Positions 26,169 to 34,315 of a stretch of DNA of 64,000 nt are shown one piece after another. This stretch comes from Pseudomonas wuhanensis. Its GTDB lineage: Bacteria > Pseudomonadota > Gammaproteobacteria > Pseudomonadales > Pseudomonadaceae. Positions within the stretch are counted from its first letter, which is position 1, and each line of letters starts with the position of its first letter. Where the stretch lies: the NCBI RefSeq assembly GCF_030687395.1, contig NZ_CP117430.1:6510001-6574000 (forward strand), in the 5' to 3' direction. The position numbers and the translations under genes were made by a program. Under the pieces are notes generated by a model. The model had not been told where the DNA came from, did no database searches, and saw nothing but the letters and a program-made list of their open reading frames with translations.

Positions 26169-27373
26169 GCCTGCGCCTTTTTCTGTTCCTGCTGCCAGGC
26201 GATATAGCTGTTCATCGGTGGGTTCTTCTGAAAATAGCGCTGCAAACCTTCGAATAAACCATCCGCCACGGCTTGCTGATGGCGGGCAGTCACCAGTCGC
26301 TGGCTGTCGCGGGCGTTCGAGATAAAGCCGGTTTCCACCAGAATCGACGGCACATCCGGCGACTTCAACACAGCGAATCCTGCTTGTTCCACGCGCTTCT
26401 GATGCAGCGTGGTGATGCCCGCCAGGCTGCCGAGCACCGTGCTGCCCAGCTGCAAACTGGCGGCGATGGTGGCGTTCATCGACATGTCGAGAATTACCCC
26501 GGCGAGCATCGGATCCTTGTCCTTGAGATTGAGCAGGCTGGTGGCGCCCAGCAGGTCTGCACCGTTCTCCCGTTGCGCCATGAAGCGCGCCGTGGCCGAG
26601 GTCGCGCCACCTTCGGACAGGCAGTACACCGACGCACCTGAAGCGGTCAGACGCGGCGCTGCATCGGCATGAACCGAGATGAACATGTCGGCCTTGTGCT
26701 TGCGGGCAATCTCCACGCGCTTGCGCAGCGGGACGAAGAAGTCGTCGTTGCGCACCAGTTTCACGTCGAAGCCCTTCTCGCGCTTCAGTCGCTTGGCCAG
26801 CAATTGGGCGATCGACAGCACCACGTCTTTTTCCCGCTCGCCTTTGGCACCGACCGCGCCCGGGTCTTTGCCGCCGTGACCAGGGTCGACCACCACGATG
26901 ATGTCGCGCTTGGGGTGAGCCTTGTCGGTGACGGGTTCAGGTTTTTCCGACGGCACCGCCGCGATATGCAGCGGCGCAGCGCTCTTCAGATCGAGCACCA
27001 ATCGGTGCCCCTGCCCGTCCTGGGGCGGCAGCAGGAAACTGTTGAGCTGCACCGGGCCGCTGAGGTCGAGGACGATCCGCGTATCGCCCTGGCCGAAATG
27101 TCCGGAGCGAATTGAGCGAATCACCGTGTTGCTGAGTGCCAACTGACTGAAGTCGCCACTGTGATTGGCGCCACTCAGATCGATGATCAGCCGCTCCGGA
27201 GCGCTCAGGGAAAACGTCTTGTATTGCACCGGCCCGCTCAGATCGAACACCAGTCGCAGCTTGTCGTCCGAACGCCACAGTCGTGTATTGCGAATTTGCG
27301 TGGCCGATGCCCCAAAAGGTAACGCGAAGGCCGCGCTGGCCAGAATCAGGTTGAGCAAGTGACGTCTGTGCAT
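26165..27373 (-). CDS. N-acetylmuramoyl-L-alanine amidase (AmiC-like, Zur-cluster paralogue)
   Basis: Periplasmic peptidoglycan amidase of 402 residues. It has an RR-containing signal peptide (MHRRHLLNLILASAAFALPFGASA), an AMIN domain (about 27-135) and an Amidase_3 catalytic domain (about 160-385). The zinc ligands fall in VVDPGHGGKDPGA (His), a Glu about 15 residues on (GEREK), and FISVHADA (His). The catalytic Glu is in LVETGFISN. It removes the stem peptide from MurNAc. It starts 41 bp from a Zur box shared with divergent folE2. A zinc-requiring amidase in this cluster probably ensures enough enzyme in zinc-poor cells. Confidence 0.92.
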   Translation of the reverse strand: MHRRHLLNLILASAAFALPFGASATQIRNTRLWRSDDKLRLVFDLSGPVQYKTFSLSAPERLIIDLSGANHSGDFSQLALSNTVIRSIRSGHFGQGDTRIVLDLSGPVQLNSFLLPPQDGQGHRLVLDLKSAAPLHIAAVPSEKPEPVTDKAHPKRDIIVVVDPGHGGKDPGAVGAKGEREKDVVLSIAQLLAKRLKREKGFDVKLVRNDDFFVPLRKRVEIARKHKADMFISVHADAAPRLTASGASVYCLSEGGATSATARFMAQRENGADLLGATSLLNLKDKDPMLAGVILDMSMNATIAASLQLGSTVLGSLAGITTLHQKRVEQAGFAVLKSPDVPSILVETGFISNARDSQRLVTARHQQAVADGLFEGLQRYFQKNPPMNSYIAWQQEQKKAQA

Positions 27374-27413
27374 GATGAAAGCTCGTTCACGAAAAAGGCA
27401 TCGTCGATTTGAT

Positions 27414-27428
27414 TGTTATAATATAACA
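27414..27428. promoter_or_regulatory. Zur box between the amidase gene and folE2
   Basis: TGTTATA-A-TATAACA is a perfect 7-1-7 palindrome of the Zur type. It embeds a consensus -10 TATAAT on the plus strand (27417-27422), so bound Zur would directly block the folE2-znu promoter and likely the divergent amidase promoter. Confidence 0.88.
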
Positions 27429-27459
27429 TGCCAAATCAACTCCCACGATGGACCTGCTC

Positions 27460-28356
27460 ATGAACGCGCTGACTCTGCCGGATATCGCCGCGCAGGCCTC
27501 ACGCCAAGCCCTGCCACTCGATTGGGTGGGCATGTGCGGCATTGCTCTTCCTGTTTTATTCGATGGCCAGCGACTGAGCGCAAAGGTCGACGCTGGCGTT
27601 AGCCTCGACGATGGAGAGGCGCGCGGCATCCATATGTCGCGGCTGTATCTGGCGTTGGAAATGCTTGAGCAGGAAAACCTTTCGCCCGCGTTATTGCGGC
27701 GAGTCTTGCAGAGTTTTCTTGAGACCCATGAAGGGCTTTCCCATAACGCTTACCTGAAAATTCACACCGAACTATTGCTCAAAAGACCTGCGCTTATCAG
27801 TCCGCTAGCCGGTTGGAAAACTTATCCGGTGAGCATCGAAGCCAGTTTGAAAAACACGATGTTCCACGTGGAACTAAAAATCGACGTTCCTTATTCCTCA
27901 ACCTGCCCGTGCTCAGCAGCACTTTCGCGGCAGTTGATTCAGCAACAATTCGTTGATGACTTTGCCAACAAGTCGCTGCAACACGCCGACGTTCTGGCTT
28001 GGCTCGGCTCCACGAAAGGAATCGTCGCCACGCCGCATAGCCAACGCAGCAATGCGCAATTGCAGCTGCGACTGGACGACTATCTGGATGACCTGCCGCT
28101 GATCGCCACGATCAACGATGCCGAAGCAGCCCTCGGCACTGCCGTGCAAACCGCCGTGAAACGCGCCGACGAACAAGCCTTCGCCCTCGCCAACGGCCAG
28201 AACCTGATGTTCTGCGAAGACGCCGCCCGACGCTTGAACCTGGCCCTGAAACGCTCACCGGGCATCAACGCCTTTCACGTGCGAGTCGTTCACGCCGAAA
28301 GTCTTCACGCCCACGATGCTGTCGCCGAAAGTCGCTGGAATTGGGAGGTCGCATGA
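27460..28356 (+). CDS. folE2: GTP cyclohydrolase FolE2 (type IB)
   Basis: GTP cyclohydrolase IB (298 residues) makes dihydroneopterin triphosphate for folate. It replaces zinc-dependent FolE1 when zinc is scarce. The catalytic region VPYSSTCPCSAALSRQL carries the key Cys, and SHNAYLKIH lies upstream. Start 27460 (MNALTLPDIA) is preferred over 27448 because GGA lies at a proper distance; with the promoter -10 inside the Zur box the leader would be about 31 nt. It heads the plus-strand operon folE2-znuC-znuB-znuA-carbonic anhydrase-dihydroorotase. A parS site lies inside the gene. Confidence 0.95.
   Translation: MNALTLPDIAAQASRQALPLDWVGMCGIALPVLFDGQRLSAKVDAGVSLDDGEARGIHMSRLYLALEMLEQENLSPALLRRVLQSFLETHEGLSHNAYLKIHTELLLKRPALISPLAGWKTYPVSIEASLKNTMFHVELKIDVPYSSTCPCSAALSRQLIQQQFVDDFANKSLQHADVLAWLGSTKGIVATPHSQRSNAQLQLRLDDYLDDLPLIATINDAEAALGTAVQTAVKRADEQAFALANGQNLMFCEDAARRLNLALKRSPGINAFHVRVVHAESLHAHDAVAESRWNWEVA
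27860..27875. other. parS chromosome-partition site (copy 1)
   Basis: TGTTCCACGTGGAACT contains the perfect 14-bp palindrome GTTCCACGTGGAAC, the ParB-binding parS core of Pseudomonas chromosomes. It lies within folE2. Confidence 0.9.
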
Positions 28357-29021
28357 TCCAATGCCAAGCGTTGCGCTGGGGTGCACCCGGTCAACCGCTC
28401 ACTCCGTCGATGGATTTCCAGTTACCCAAAGGAAGTCTGACCGCCGTCATCGGTGCCAACGGATCGGGTAAAAGCAGTCTGCTGAAAGTCATCGCCGGTC
28501 TGCAAAAGCCATTGACCGGCAAAGTCATCATTGATGTTCCACGCAAAGGCGGCCTTTCGTTCCTGCCTCAGCAACAACACCTGGACCGGCAATTCCCCAT
28601 CAGTCTGCAAGAGTTGGTGGCCGCGGGTTTCTGGGGCAACAAGCAAGCTCCGGAAATTCGCAGCCAGCGCCTCAAGTCTGCGCTGGAAGACTGGTGCCTG
28701 ACCGGCCTGGAACATCGCCCCTTGATGGCCCTCTCCGGAGGCGAATTGCAGCGTGCCCTGCTCGCCCGGTTGAGTCTCGCCGAAGCGCCTTTGTTGTTGC
28801 TCGACGAACCCCACGCCGCGCTCGACGAACTCGGCCAGGCGCTGCTCTGGAAACACATCCACGCTTGGCATGCCGAAGGCCGAACCTTGGTCGTTGTGTG
28901 TCATGACTTGGCCGCCGTGCGCCAACACATCCCACATGCCCTATTGATCAAAAGCAGCGGCTGCGTCCTCGGTCTCAGTACCGATCTGATTCGCCAACAG
29001 CCCCAGACGCAGGTGGCTTGA
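28353..29021 (+). CDS. zinc/manganese-type ABC transporter ATP-binding protein (ZnuC-like)
   Basis: ABC ATPase of 222 residues driving a metal importer. Walker A is GANGSGKSSLL, Q-loop is FLPQQQHLDRQF, the ABC signature is LSGGELQRALLAR, Walker B is LLLLDEPHAAL, and the switch His is in VVVCHDLA. Its ATG overlaps the folE2 stop (ATGA), with GGGAGG upstream. The next gene overlaps by one base. Together with the permease and binding protein it forms a Zur-controlled importer distinct from the main znuABC, which is usually elsewhere in the genome. Confidence 0.92.
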   Translation: MIQCQALRWGAPGQPLTPSMDFQLPKGSLTAVIGANGSGKSSLLKVIAGLQKPLTGKVIIDVPRKGGLSFLPQQQHLDRQFPISLQELVAAGFWGNKQAPEIRSQRLKSALEDWCLTGLEHRPLMALSGGELQRALLARLSLAEAPLLLLDEPHAALDELGQALLWKHIHAWHAEGRTLVVVCHDLAAVRQHIPHALLIKSSGCVLGLSTDLIRQQPQTQVA

Positions 29022-29887
29022 TGATCGCTGCCGCTCAGCTTTGGCAACCGTTCCACGAATTCGTATTCATGCGCCGGGCGTTGCTTGGTGGTCTCGTTCT
29101 GGCATGCAGCACCGCTCCGCTTGGGGTGTTTCTGATCCTGCGGCGCATGAGCCTGATCGGCGACGCGGTGGCTCACGGCATCTTGCCCGGTGCCGCATTG
29201 GGCTTCTGGTTTGCCGGGTTGAGTCTGCCCGCGTTGACCATCGGTGGCCTCGGCGCTGGCCTGAGCATGGCCGGACTGGCCGCCTGGATCACCCGGCGCA
29301 CCGGCCTGCGGGAAGACGCGAGCCTGGCCGCGATCTACCCGATATCGCTGGCCAGCGGCGTGCTGATCCTCGGCATCGCCGGCAAGCGTCTGGACCTGTT
29401 GCACCTTCTGTTTGGCTCCGCACTGGCGGTCGACGGGCCGACTTTGACCGGCATGATTTGGGTTTCAGGCTTCAGCCTGATCGCCATGGCCCTCATCTAC
29501 AAACCCCTGTTGCTGGACACCCTCGACCCGCTCTTTCTGCAAACCGTTAGCCGCCTCGGGCCTCTGGCTCACGGGGTATTTCTGACGTTGGTGGTGCTGA
29601 ACCTGGTGATCGGTTTCCAGGCAATCGGCGCGTTGATGGTGGTCGGTTTGATGATGTTGCCGGCCGCGGCTTCTCGCTTCTGGAGCCGCCGCTTGCCGGT
29701 ACTGATCGCGATCGCCGCGCTGCTCGGCTGCCTTTCGGTCTGGCTTGGTTTACTGCTGTCGTTCTACTACTCGCTGCCCAGCGGCCCGGCGATCGTGCTG
29801 GTGGCTGGCGCTTTATATCTGCTGTCCGTGGTGTTCGGTCCGGTGCACGGTTTGCTACGCCGCCCGCCTTTGCTCACATCCCAATGA
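29021..29887 (+). CDS. metal ABC transporter permease (ZnuB-like)
   Basis: Inner-membrane permease of the ABC-3 family (288 residues, about eight hydrophobic segments). Typical motifs are MSLIGDAVAHGILPGAALGF near the N-terminus and NLVIGFQAIGALMVVGLMMLPAAASRF, the cytoplasmic coupling region and following span. Its start overlaps the ATPase stop as TGATG, so it is translationally coupled. Substrate is most likely Zn2+, given the Zur-box-headed operon. Confidence 0.92.
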   Translation: MIAAAQLWQPFHEFVFMRRALLGGLVLACSTAPLGVFLILRRMSLIGDAVAHGILPGAALGFWFAGLSLPALTIGGLGAGLSMAGLAAWITRRTGLREDASLAAIYPISLASGVLILGIAGKRLDLLHLLFGSALAVDGPTLTGMIWVSGFSLIAMALIYKPLLLDTLDPLFLQTVSRLGPLAHGVFLTLVVLNLVIGFQAIGALMVVGLMMLPAAASRFWSRRLPVLIAIAALLGCLSVWLGLLLSFYYSLPSGPAIVLVAGALYLLSVVFGPVHGLLRRPPLLTSQ

Positions 29888-29898
29888 GGTGTTACCCG

Positions 29899-30774
29899 AT
29901 GCGCGCTTTACTCGTGCTGTTCAGTTTGATGCTGTCGATGTCGGTGTCTGCCGCGGAAAAACTCCAGGTAGTCACCAGCTTCAGCATCCTCGCCGACATG
30001 ACTCATCAGGTCGGCGGCGACCATATTCAGATCACCAACATGGTCGGCCCGGACGCCGATGCCCATACTTACGAGCCGACTCCGGACGATGCCAAGGCAT
30101 TGCTCAAGGCCAGACTGATCATCAAGAACGGGCTAGGTTTCGAGCCATGGCTGGACCGTCTGGTGACCAGCACCGAGACCAAAGCTGCAGTCATCAGCGC
30201 CAGCCATGGTGTCATTCCACGCTCGCTGGATGAAGACGGCGAAACCATTCCCGACCCACACGCCTGGCACAACCTGGCGAACACCGAGCTGTACATCAGC
30301 AACATCACCAAAGCGCTGATCGCCGCCGACCCGGCCAACCAAACCGACTACGAACACAACAGCCAGGCCTACCTGAAAAAGATCTACGCCTTGCTCGCCG
30401 TAGCCAAAGCCAAGCTCGGCTCGCTGCCGCCGGGTAATCGCAAAATCGTGACCTCCCATGACGCCTTCGGCTATCTCGGTCAGGCTTACGGCATCGACTT
30501 CATGGCGCCACAAGGACTGTCCACCGAACGCGAACCGTCGGCCGCCGAAGTCGCTGCGCTGATCACGCAAATCCGTCAGGCCAAGGTCAAAGCGGTGTTC
30601 ATGGAAAACATCAAGGACGCGCGCCTGCTCAAGCAAATCGCCGATGAAAGCGGTGCGCATATCGGCGGCACGCTGTACTCCGATGCCCTCGCGGCGACCG
30701 GCCCGGCCAGCACGTTCGCCGGGTTGTTCGAATACAACCTCAACACCTTGTATGAGGCGTTGAGCAAACCATGA
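29899..30774 (+). CDS. zinc ABC transporter substrate-binding protein without His-rich loop
   Basis: Periplasmic cluster A-I metal-binding protein (291 residues) with a signal peptide (MRALLVLFSLMLSMSVSAAEK). Probable metal ligands are His in DADAHTYEP, His in PDPHAWH, His in TSHDAFGY and Asp in LYSDALA. The long His/Asp-rich loop of ordinary ZnuA is absent; only SLDEDGETIPDPH is present. ATG 29899 is chosen because GAGGT lies eight bases before it; ATG 29884 overlaps the permease stop. Zinc is most likely from context; manganese cannot be excluded. Confidence 0.9.
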   Translation: MRALLVLFSLMLSMSVSAAEKLQVVTSFSILADMTHQVGGDHIQITNMVGPDADAHTYEPTPDDAKALLKARLIIKNGLGFEPWLDRLVTSTETKAAVISASHGVIPRSLDEDGETIPDPHAWHNLANTELYISNITKALIAADPANQTDYEHNSQAYLKKIYALLAVAKAKLGSLPPGNRKIVTSHDAFGYLGQAYGIDFMAPQGLSTEREPSAAEVAALITQIRQAKVKAVFMENIKDARLLKQIADESGAHIGGTLYSDALAATGPASTFAGLFEYNLNTLYEALSKP

Positions 30775-31331
30775 TCCGCAAGAATCCTTCAGGCGATCTG
30801 CCGTCGATTGCAGAGTCGGCGTACGTGGATAAAACCGCCATCATCTGCGGCAAAGTGGTGATCGGCGAGAACGTGTTCGTCGGTCCGTACGCGGTCATTC
30901 GCGCCGATGAAGTGGATGACTCGGGCGAGATGGAAGCGATCACCATCGGTGCCAATTCGAACATCCAGGACGGCGTGGTGATTCACTCCAAGTCCGGCGC
31001 GGCGGTGACCATCGGCGAGTTCAGCTCCATCGCCCACCGCTCCATCGTGCACGGCCCCTGCACCGTCGGTAACCGCGTGTTCATCGGGTTCAACAGCGTG
31101 CTGTTCAACTGCGCCGTGGGCGATGGTTGCGTGGTGCGGCACAACTCGGTGGTCGACGGTCGTGACTTGCCCGAAGCCTTCTACGTACCCTCCACCACGC
31201 GCATCGGCCCCAACACTGACCTGTCGCAGTTCCCACCGGTGAGCGTCAGCGCCTCGGAATTTTCCGAGGACGTGGCGCGCACCAACGTCGATCTGGTGCG
31301 GGGCTACAAAGCCCTGCAAAACGAGTTCTGA
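30771..31331 (+). CDS. gamma-class carbonic anhydrase-like hexapeptide protein
   Basis: Left-handed beta-helix protein of 186 residues (hexapeptide repeats IICGKVVIGENVFVGPYAVIRAD, IQDGVVIHSKSG and so on). Candidate metal ligands are His72-region VVIHSK and the pair in SSIAHRSIVHG. Gamma-type enzymes can use Fe or Co, which suits a stand-in for zinc carbonic anhydrase. Its ATG overlaps the binding-protein stop (ATGA). It matches the PA5540 position in the P. aeruginosa cluster. Confidence 0.9.
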   Translation: MIRKNPSGDLPSIAESAYVDKTAIICGKVVIGENVFVGPYAVIRADEVDDSGEMEAITIGANSNIQDGVVIHSKSGAAVTIGEFSSIAHRSIVHGPCTVGNRVFIGFNSVLFNCAVGDGCVVRHNSVVDGRDLPEAFYVPSTTRIGPNTDLSQFPPVSVSASEFSEDVARTNVDLVRGYKALQNEF

Positions 31332-31333
31332 CC

Positions 31334-32671
31334 ATGAGCAGCGTGCTGATTCGCAACGCCCGGCTGGTCAATGAAGGTCGTGAATTCGACGGTGATTTGC
31401 TGGTAAGCCACGGTCGCATCGTCAAGATCGCCAGCAGTATCGAAGGTGAAACGGCCACCGTGGAAATCGACGCCAACGGCCAATGGCTACTGCCGGGCAT
31501 GATCGATGATCAGGTGCATTTCCGCGATCCCGGAGCGCCGGACAAAGGCAGTTTCCATACCGAATCGAGGGCAGCTGTAGCCGGCGGCATCACCAGCTTC
31601 ATGGACATGCCCAACACCTCCCCGGCCACCCTGACCCTCGCCGCGCTGGCCGACAAGAAGCGCCGAGCAGCGACCAGCTCAGTGGCCAATTACGGTTTTC
31701 ATTTCGGCGTGAGCAATGACAATCTCGACACCGTCGCCGCGCTCAATCCTAGCGAGGTGGCCGGGGTCAAAGTGTTCATGGGCGCCTCCACCGGCAACAT
31801 GCTGGTGGACAACCCACGGATACTCGAGCGGCTCTTCGCCGAAGTGCCGACCATTTTGTTGGCTCACTGCGAACACACGCCCAGCATCGAAGCCAATGCC
31901 GCGAGCCTGCGAGAACTGTTTGGCGAGCACCTGCCGCCCGCCGCCCATCCGCTGATCCGCAACGCCGAAGCGTGCTTTCGATCCTCCTCGATGGCCGTCG
32001 ATCTGGCCCGGCGACACGGCACTCGCTTGCATGTTTTGCATCTGACTACCGCCCGCGAACTGGCGCTGTTCGAAGACAAGCCGCTGGCACAGAAACACAT
32101 CACTGCCGAAGTCTGTCTGCACCACTTGCTGTTCGACGACCGCGACTACCCGAGCCTCGGCAACCTGATCAAATGCAACCCGGCGATCAAGACCCGGGCC
32201 GACCGCGACGCCTTGCGCAACGCATTGTTGAGCAATCGACTGGATGTGATCGGCAGCGATCACGCGCCTCATACCTGGGCCGAAAAACAACGGCCCTATA
32301 GCCAAGCGCCGTCCGGCTTGCCGTTGGTGCAACACACCCTGCCCGCGTTGCTGGAGCTGGTGGCCGATGAGGTCTTGCCGATCACTACCCTTGTGGCCAA
32401 GACCAGTCACCGGGTCGCCGATCTGTTTGCCATCCCCGACCGCGGCTACCTGCGCGAAGGCTATTGGGCCGACCTGGTGTTGATCAAACCCGAGCCCGAT
32501 GGCGTTGCGGTTTCCCGGCAACCCATCCTCTCGCAATGCGGCTGGACGCCCTTCACCCACCATCGTTTTCGCCACAGCGTCAGCACCACGGTCGTGTCGG
32601 GGCAAATTGCCTGGCACAACCAACGTCTTAATGACAGCTGCCAGGGTTTAGCCCTACGGTTTATGCGCTAG
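31334..32671 (+). CDS. dihydroorotase paralogue (PyrC2/PyrQ-type)
   Basis: Amidohydrolase of 445 residues for the third step of pyrimidine synthesis. Metal-site motifs are DDQVHFRDPG, LLAHCEHTP, LHVLHLTTA and IGSDHAPHT; the substrate-binding NxA region is NTSPATL. It is of the longer DHOase type I form, whereas housekeeping PyrC of pseudomonads is shorter. It lies three bases after the carbonic anhydrase gene. As part of the Zur operon it is expected to support pyrimidine synthesis under zinc limitation. It matches the PA5541 position in P. aeruginosa. Confidence 0.92.
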   Translation: MSSVLIRNARLVNEGREFDGDLLVSHGRIVKIASSIEGETATVEIDANGQWLLPGMIDDQVHFRDPGAPDKGSFHTESRAAVAGGITSFMDMPNTSPATLTLAALADKKRRAATSSVANYGFHFGVSNDNLDTVAALNPSEVAGVKVFMGASTGNMLVDNPRILERLFAEVPTILLAHCEHTPSIEANAASLRELFGEHLPPAAHPLIRNAEACFRSSSMAVDLARRHGTRLHVLHLTTARELALFEDKPLAQKHITAEVCLHHLLFDDRDYPSLGNLIKCNPAIKTRADRDALRNALLSNRLDVIGSDHAPHTWAEKQRPYSQAPSGLPLVQHTLPALLELVADEVLPITTLVAKTSHRVADLFAIPDRGYLREGYWADLVLIKPEPDGVAVSRQPILSQCGWTPFTHHRFRHSVSTTVVSGQIAWHNQRLNDSCQGLALRFMR

Positions 32672-32705
32672 CGCGCGTTATCGAAAACATTCGAGAACAC
32701 CGATC

Positions 32706-33584
32706 ATGATCCACATCACCCTACCCGATGGTTCATTGCGTGAGTACGATCAGCCGCTGACTGTGTATGAAGTCGCTGCAACTATCAGTCTCGGGTTGGC
32801 CAACGCGGCGGTGGCCGGTCGAGTCGACGGCGTGTTGGTGGACTGTGGATTCCTCATCGAGGGCGATGCCCGGGTCAGTATCGTCACGCCCCAGGAGCCC
32901 GATGGTCTGGAGATTCTTCGGCGTTCCTGCGCGCTGATGCTGGCCATGGCCGTCAAACAACTCCATCCGAACGCGCAGTTGCGGGCCGGATCGTCGCTGG
33001 GTGATGGCTTCTTTTATGAGTTTGCTTTCCAGCGCTCCTTGACTCTGGCCGAGCTGCCCCTGATTGAAGCGCGCATGCATGCACTGGCGGCGACCAACCA
33101 TTCGATCCGTCCAACTGAACGGTTATCGCTGTATCGCTTGGGGGATTTTGAAAGTTTCGCTGCAGGCCCGCATGTTCCCACCACCAAGGTGTTACAAGCC
33201 TTCGCTCTGGACCATATCAGCGGCACGTCGCAGCAACGGATCTACGGCACGTGCTGGTCCAGCCAACAGGAGCTGGACAACTGGCGAGCACCGCCGCAGG
33301 TGATGGTCGTGAACATCGATGAGCGTCAGACCGCTTATGCACACTCGGTGACCGAGACGCTGCGCCGCCGCGGACTGCGGGCCAACTCGGACCTGCGTAA
33401 CGAAAAAATCAGCCACAAGATTCGCCAGCACAGCCGGAAAGTGCCGTATCTGTTGGTGGTGGGAGAGAAGGAAAAGGAAGGCAGGTTTGTCAGTATTCGC
33501 AGCAGCAGCGGAGAGGACTTCGGGGAGAAAGGGATTGAAGCGGTGTGTGAATTGTTGAATCCGCCCAAGACTGGAGGCGTCTGA
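32706..33584 (+). CDS. threonyl-tRNA synthetase paralogue lacking the catalytic core
   Basis: Protein of 292 residues. Residues 1-62 are a TGS domain (MIHITLPDGSLREYDQPLTVYEVA). About 63-192 are the second-additional (editing) domain, recognisable from GDGFFYEF, AGPHVPTTK and QRIYGTCW. About 196-285 are the ThrRS anticodon-binding domain (VMVVNIDERQTAYA, DLRNEKISHKIR, VPYLLVVGEKE). The about 300-residue class II core that should lie between residues 192 and 196 is absent. In the editing domain the HxxxH pair reads LxxxM and the catalytic Cys before GPH is Ala. It cannot charge or edit tRNA in the known way. It lies 34 bp after the dihydroorotase gene. Confidence 0.85.
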   Translation: MIHITLPDGSLREYDQPLTVYEVAATISLGLANAAVAGRVDGVLVDCGFLIEGDARVSIVTPQEPDGLEILRRSCALMLAMAVKQLHPNAQLRAGSSLGDGFFYEFAFQRSLTLAELPLIEARMHALAATNHSIRPTERLSLYRLGDFESFAAGPHVPTTKVLQAFALDHISGTSQQRIYGTCWSSQQELDNWRAPPQVMVVNIDERQTAYAHSVTETLRRRGLRANSDLRNEKISHKIRQHSRKVPYLLVVGEKEKEGRFVSIRSSSGEDFGEKGIEAVCELLNPPKTGGV

Positions 33585-33590
33585 GCGAAT

Positions 33591-33658
33591 GCCTTCGCGA
33601 GCAGGCTCGCTCCCACAGGGATCGCGATGACCTTGTGGGAGCGAGCCTGCTCGCGATG
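33591..33658. repeat. REP inverted pair
   Basis: Inverted REP units (gccttcgcgagcaggctcgc at 33591 and gcgagcctgctcgcgatgc ending 33658) lie between the ThrRS-like gene and the convergent DUF3617 gene. Confidence 0.85.
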
Positions 33659-33661
33659 CTT

Positions 33662-34183
33662 TTAGGCCCTTGGCTTCACTGTGCCGCAATCCTGTCCCAG
33701 CCATACAGCGCGAGTATCGAGGCTACCCTTCTGCTGAATGCCGGTGGCGTTGAAGGTGCCATTGACCTTAGTGGTGAACTCGCGATCGCTGAGGAATGTG
33801 GCGACCCCCGCACCTTGCGCTTTCGGACAGCTGAAACGGAATTTCCACTGGTTACCGGTACGCTCGGTGATTTCCTGCTTGCAGCCCGATTGTGGGTCCG
33901 TCAGTGGAATGTTGTCGGTCTTCACTTGCTCAGGCGTCAGGCAAGCCCGAATCCCTTTGCCGCCCATGGTGATGCCCTGCTTTTCCAGCATCGCCCGCTG
34001 TTCCGGGGTGATCTGGTTCTGTATCTGGCCGAGGATCAGCTGCAGATCCGGCAGGTTCTGGTCATCGACTTTCATGTTGCTTGAGGTCAATTCCCACAAA
34101 CCCGGTTGCAGCATTTGCGCCTGAGCAGCCACAGGAAGTGCCAAACCAAACGCAATGGCCAAACCCAGCAGACGAACGTTCAT
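33662..34183 (-). CDS. DUF3617 domain-containing periplasmic protein
   Basis: Exported protein of 173 residues. A signal peptide (MNVRLLGLAIAFGLALPVAAQA) is followed by the DUF3617 opening LQPGLWELTSSNMKV. Paired cysteines fall in RACLTPEQ, SGCKQE, FSCPKA and QDCGTV. The start at 34183 is chosen because AGGAGTT precedes it; an upstream in-frame start at 34201 lacks a site. The family is of unknown function, usually periplasmic. It is monocistronic, divergent from cardiolipin synthase. Confidence 0.85.
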   Translation of the reverse strand: MNVRLLGLAIAFGLALPVAAQAQMLQPGLWELTSSNMKVDDQNLPDLQLILGQIQNQITPEQRAMLEKQGITMGGKGIRACLTPEQVKTDNIPLTDPQSGCKQEITERTGNQWKFRFSCPKAQGAGVATFLSDREFTTKVNGTFNATGIQQKGSLDTRAVWLGQDCGTVKPRA

Positions 34184-34315
34184 CGAGTAACTCCTGATCA
34201 TTAGTGGCCGTTAGACGTCAGGCACGGGCTTCGGTTCATGGGCCAATTAAATAGCGACATTCTGCCCGGAACATGGTCTGTTAAGCATTGAATCTTCAGG
34301 AGCAAGGCAGCCCCC

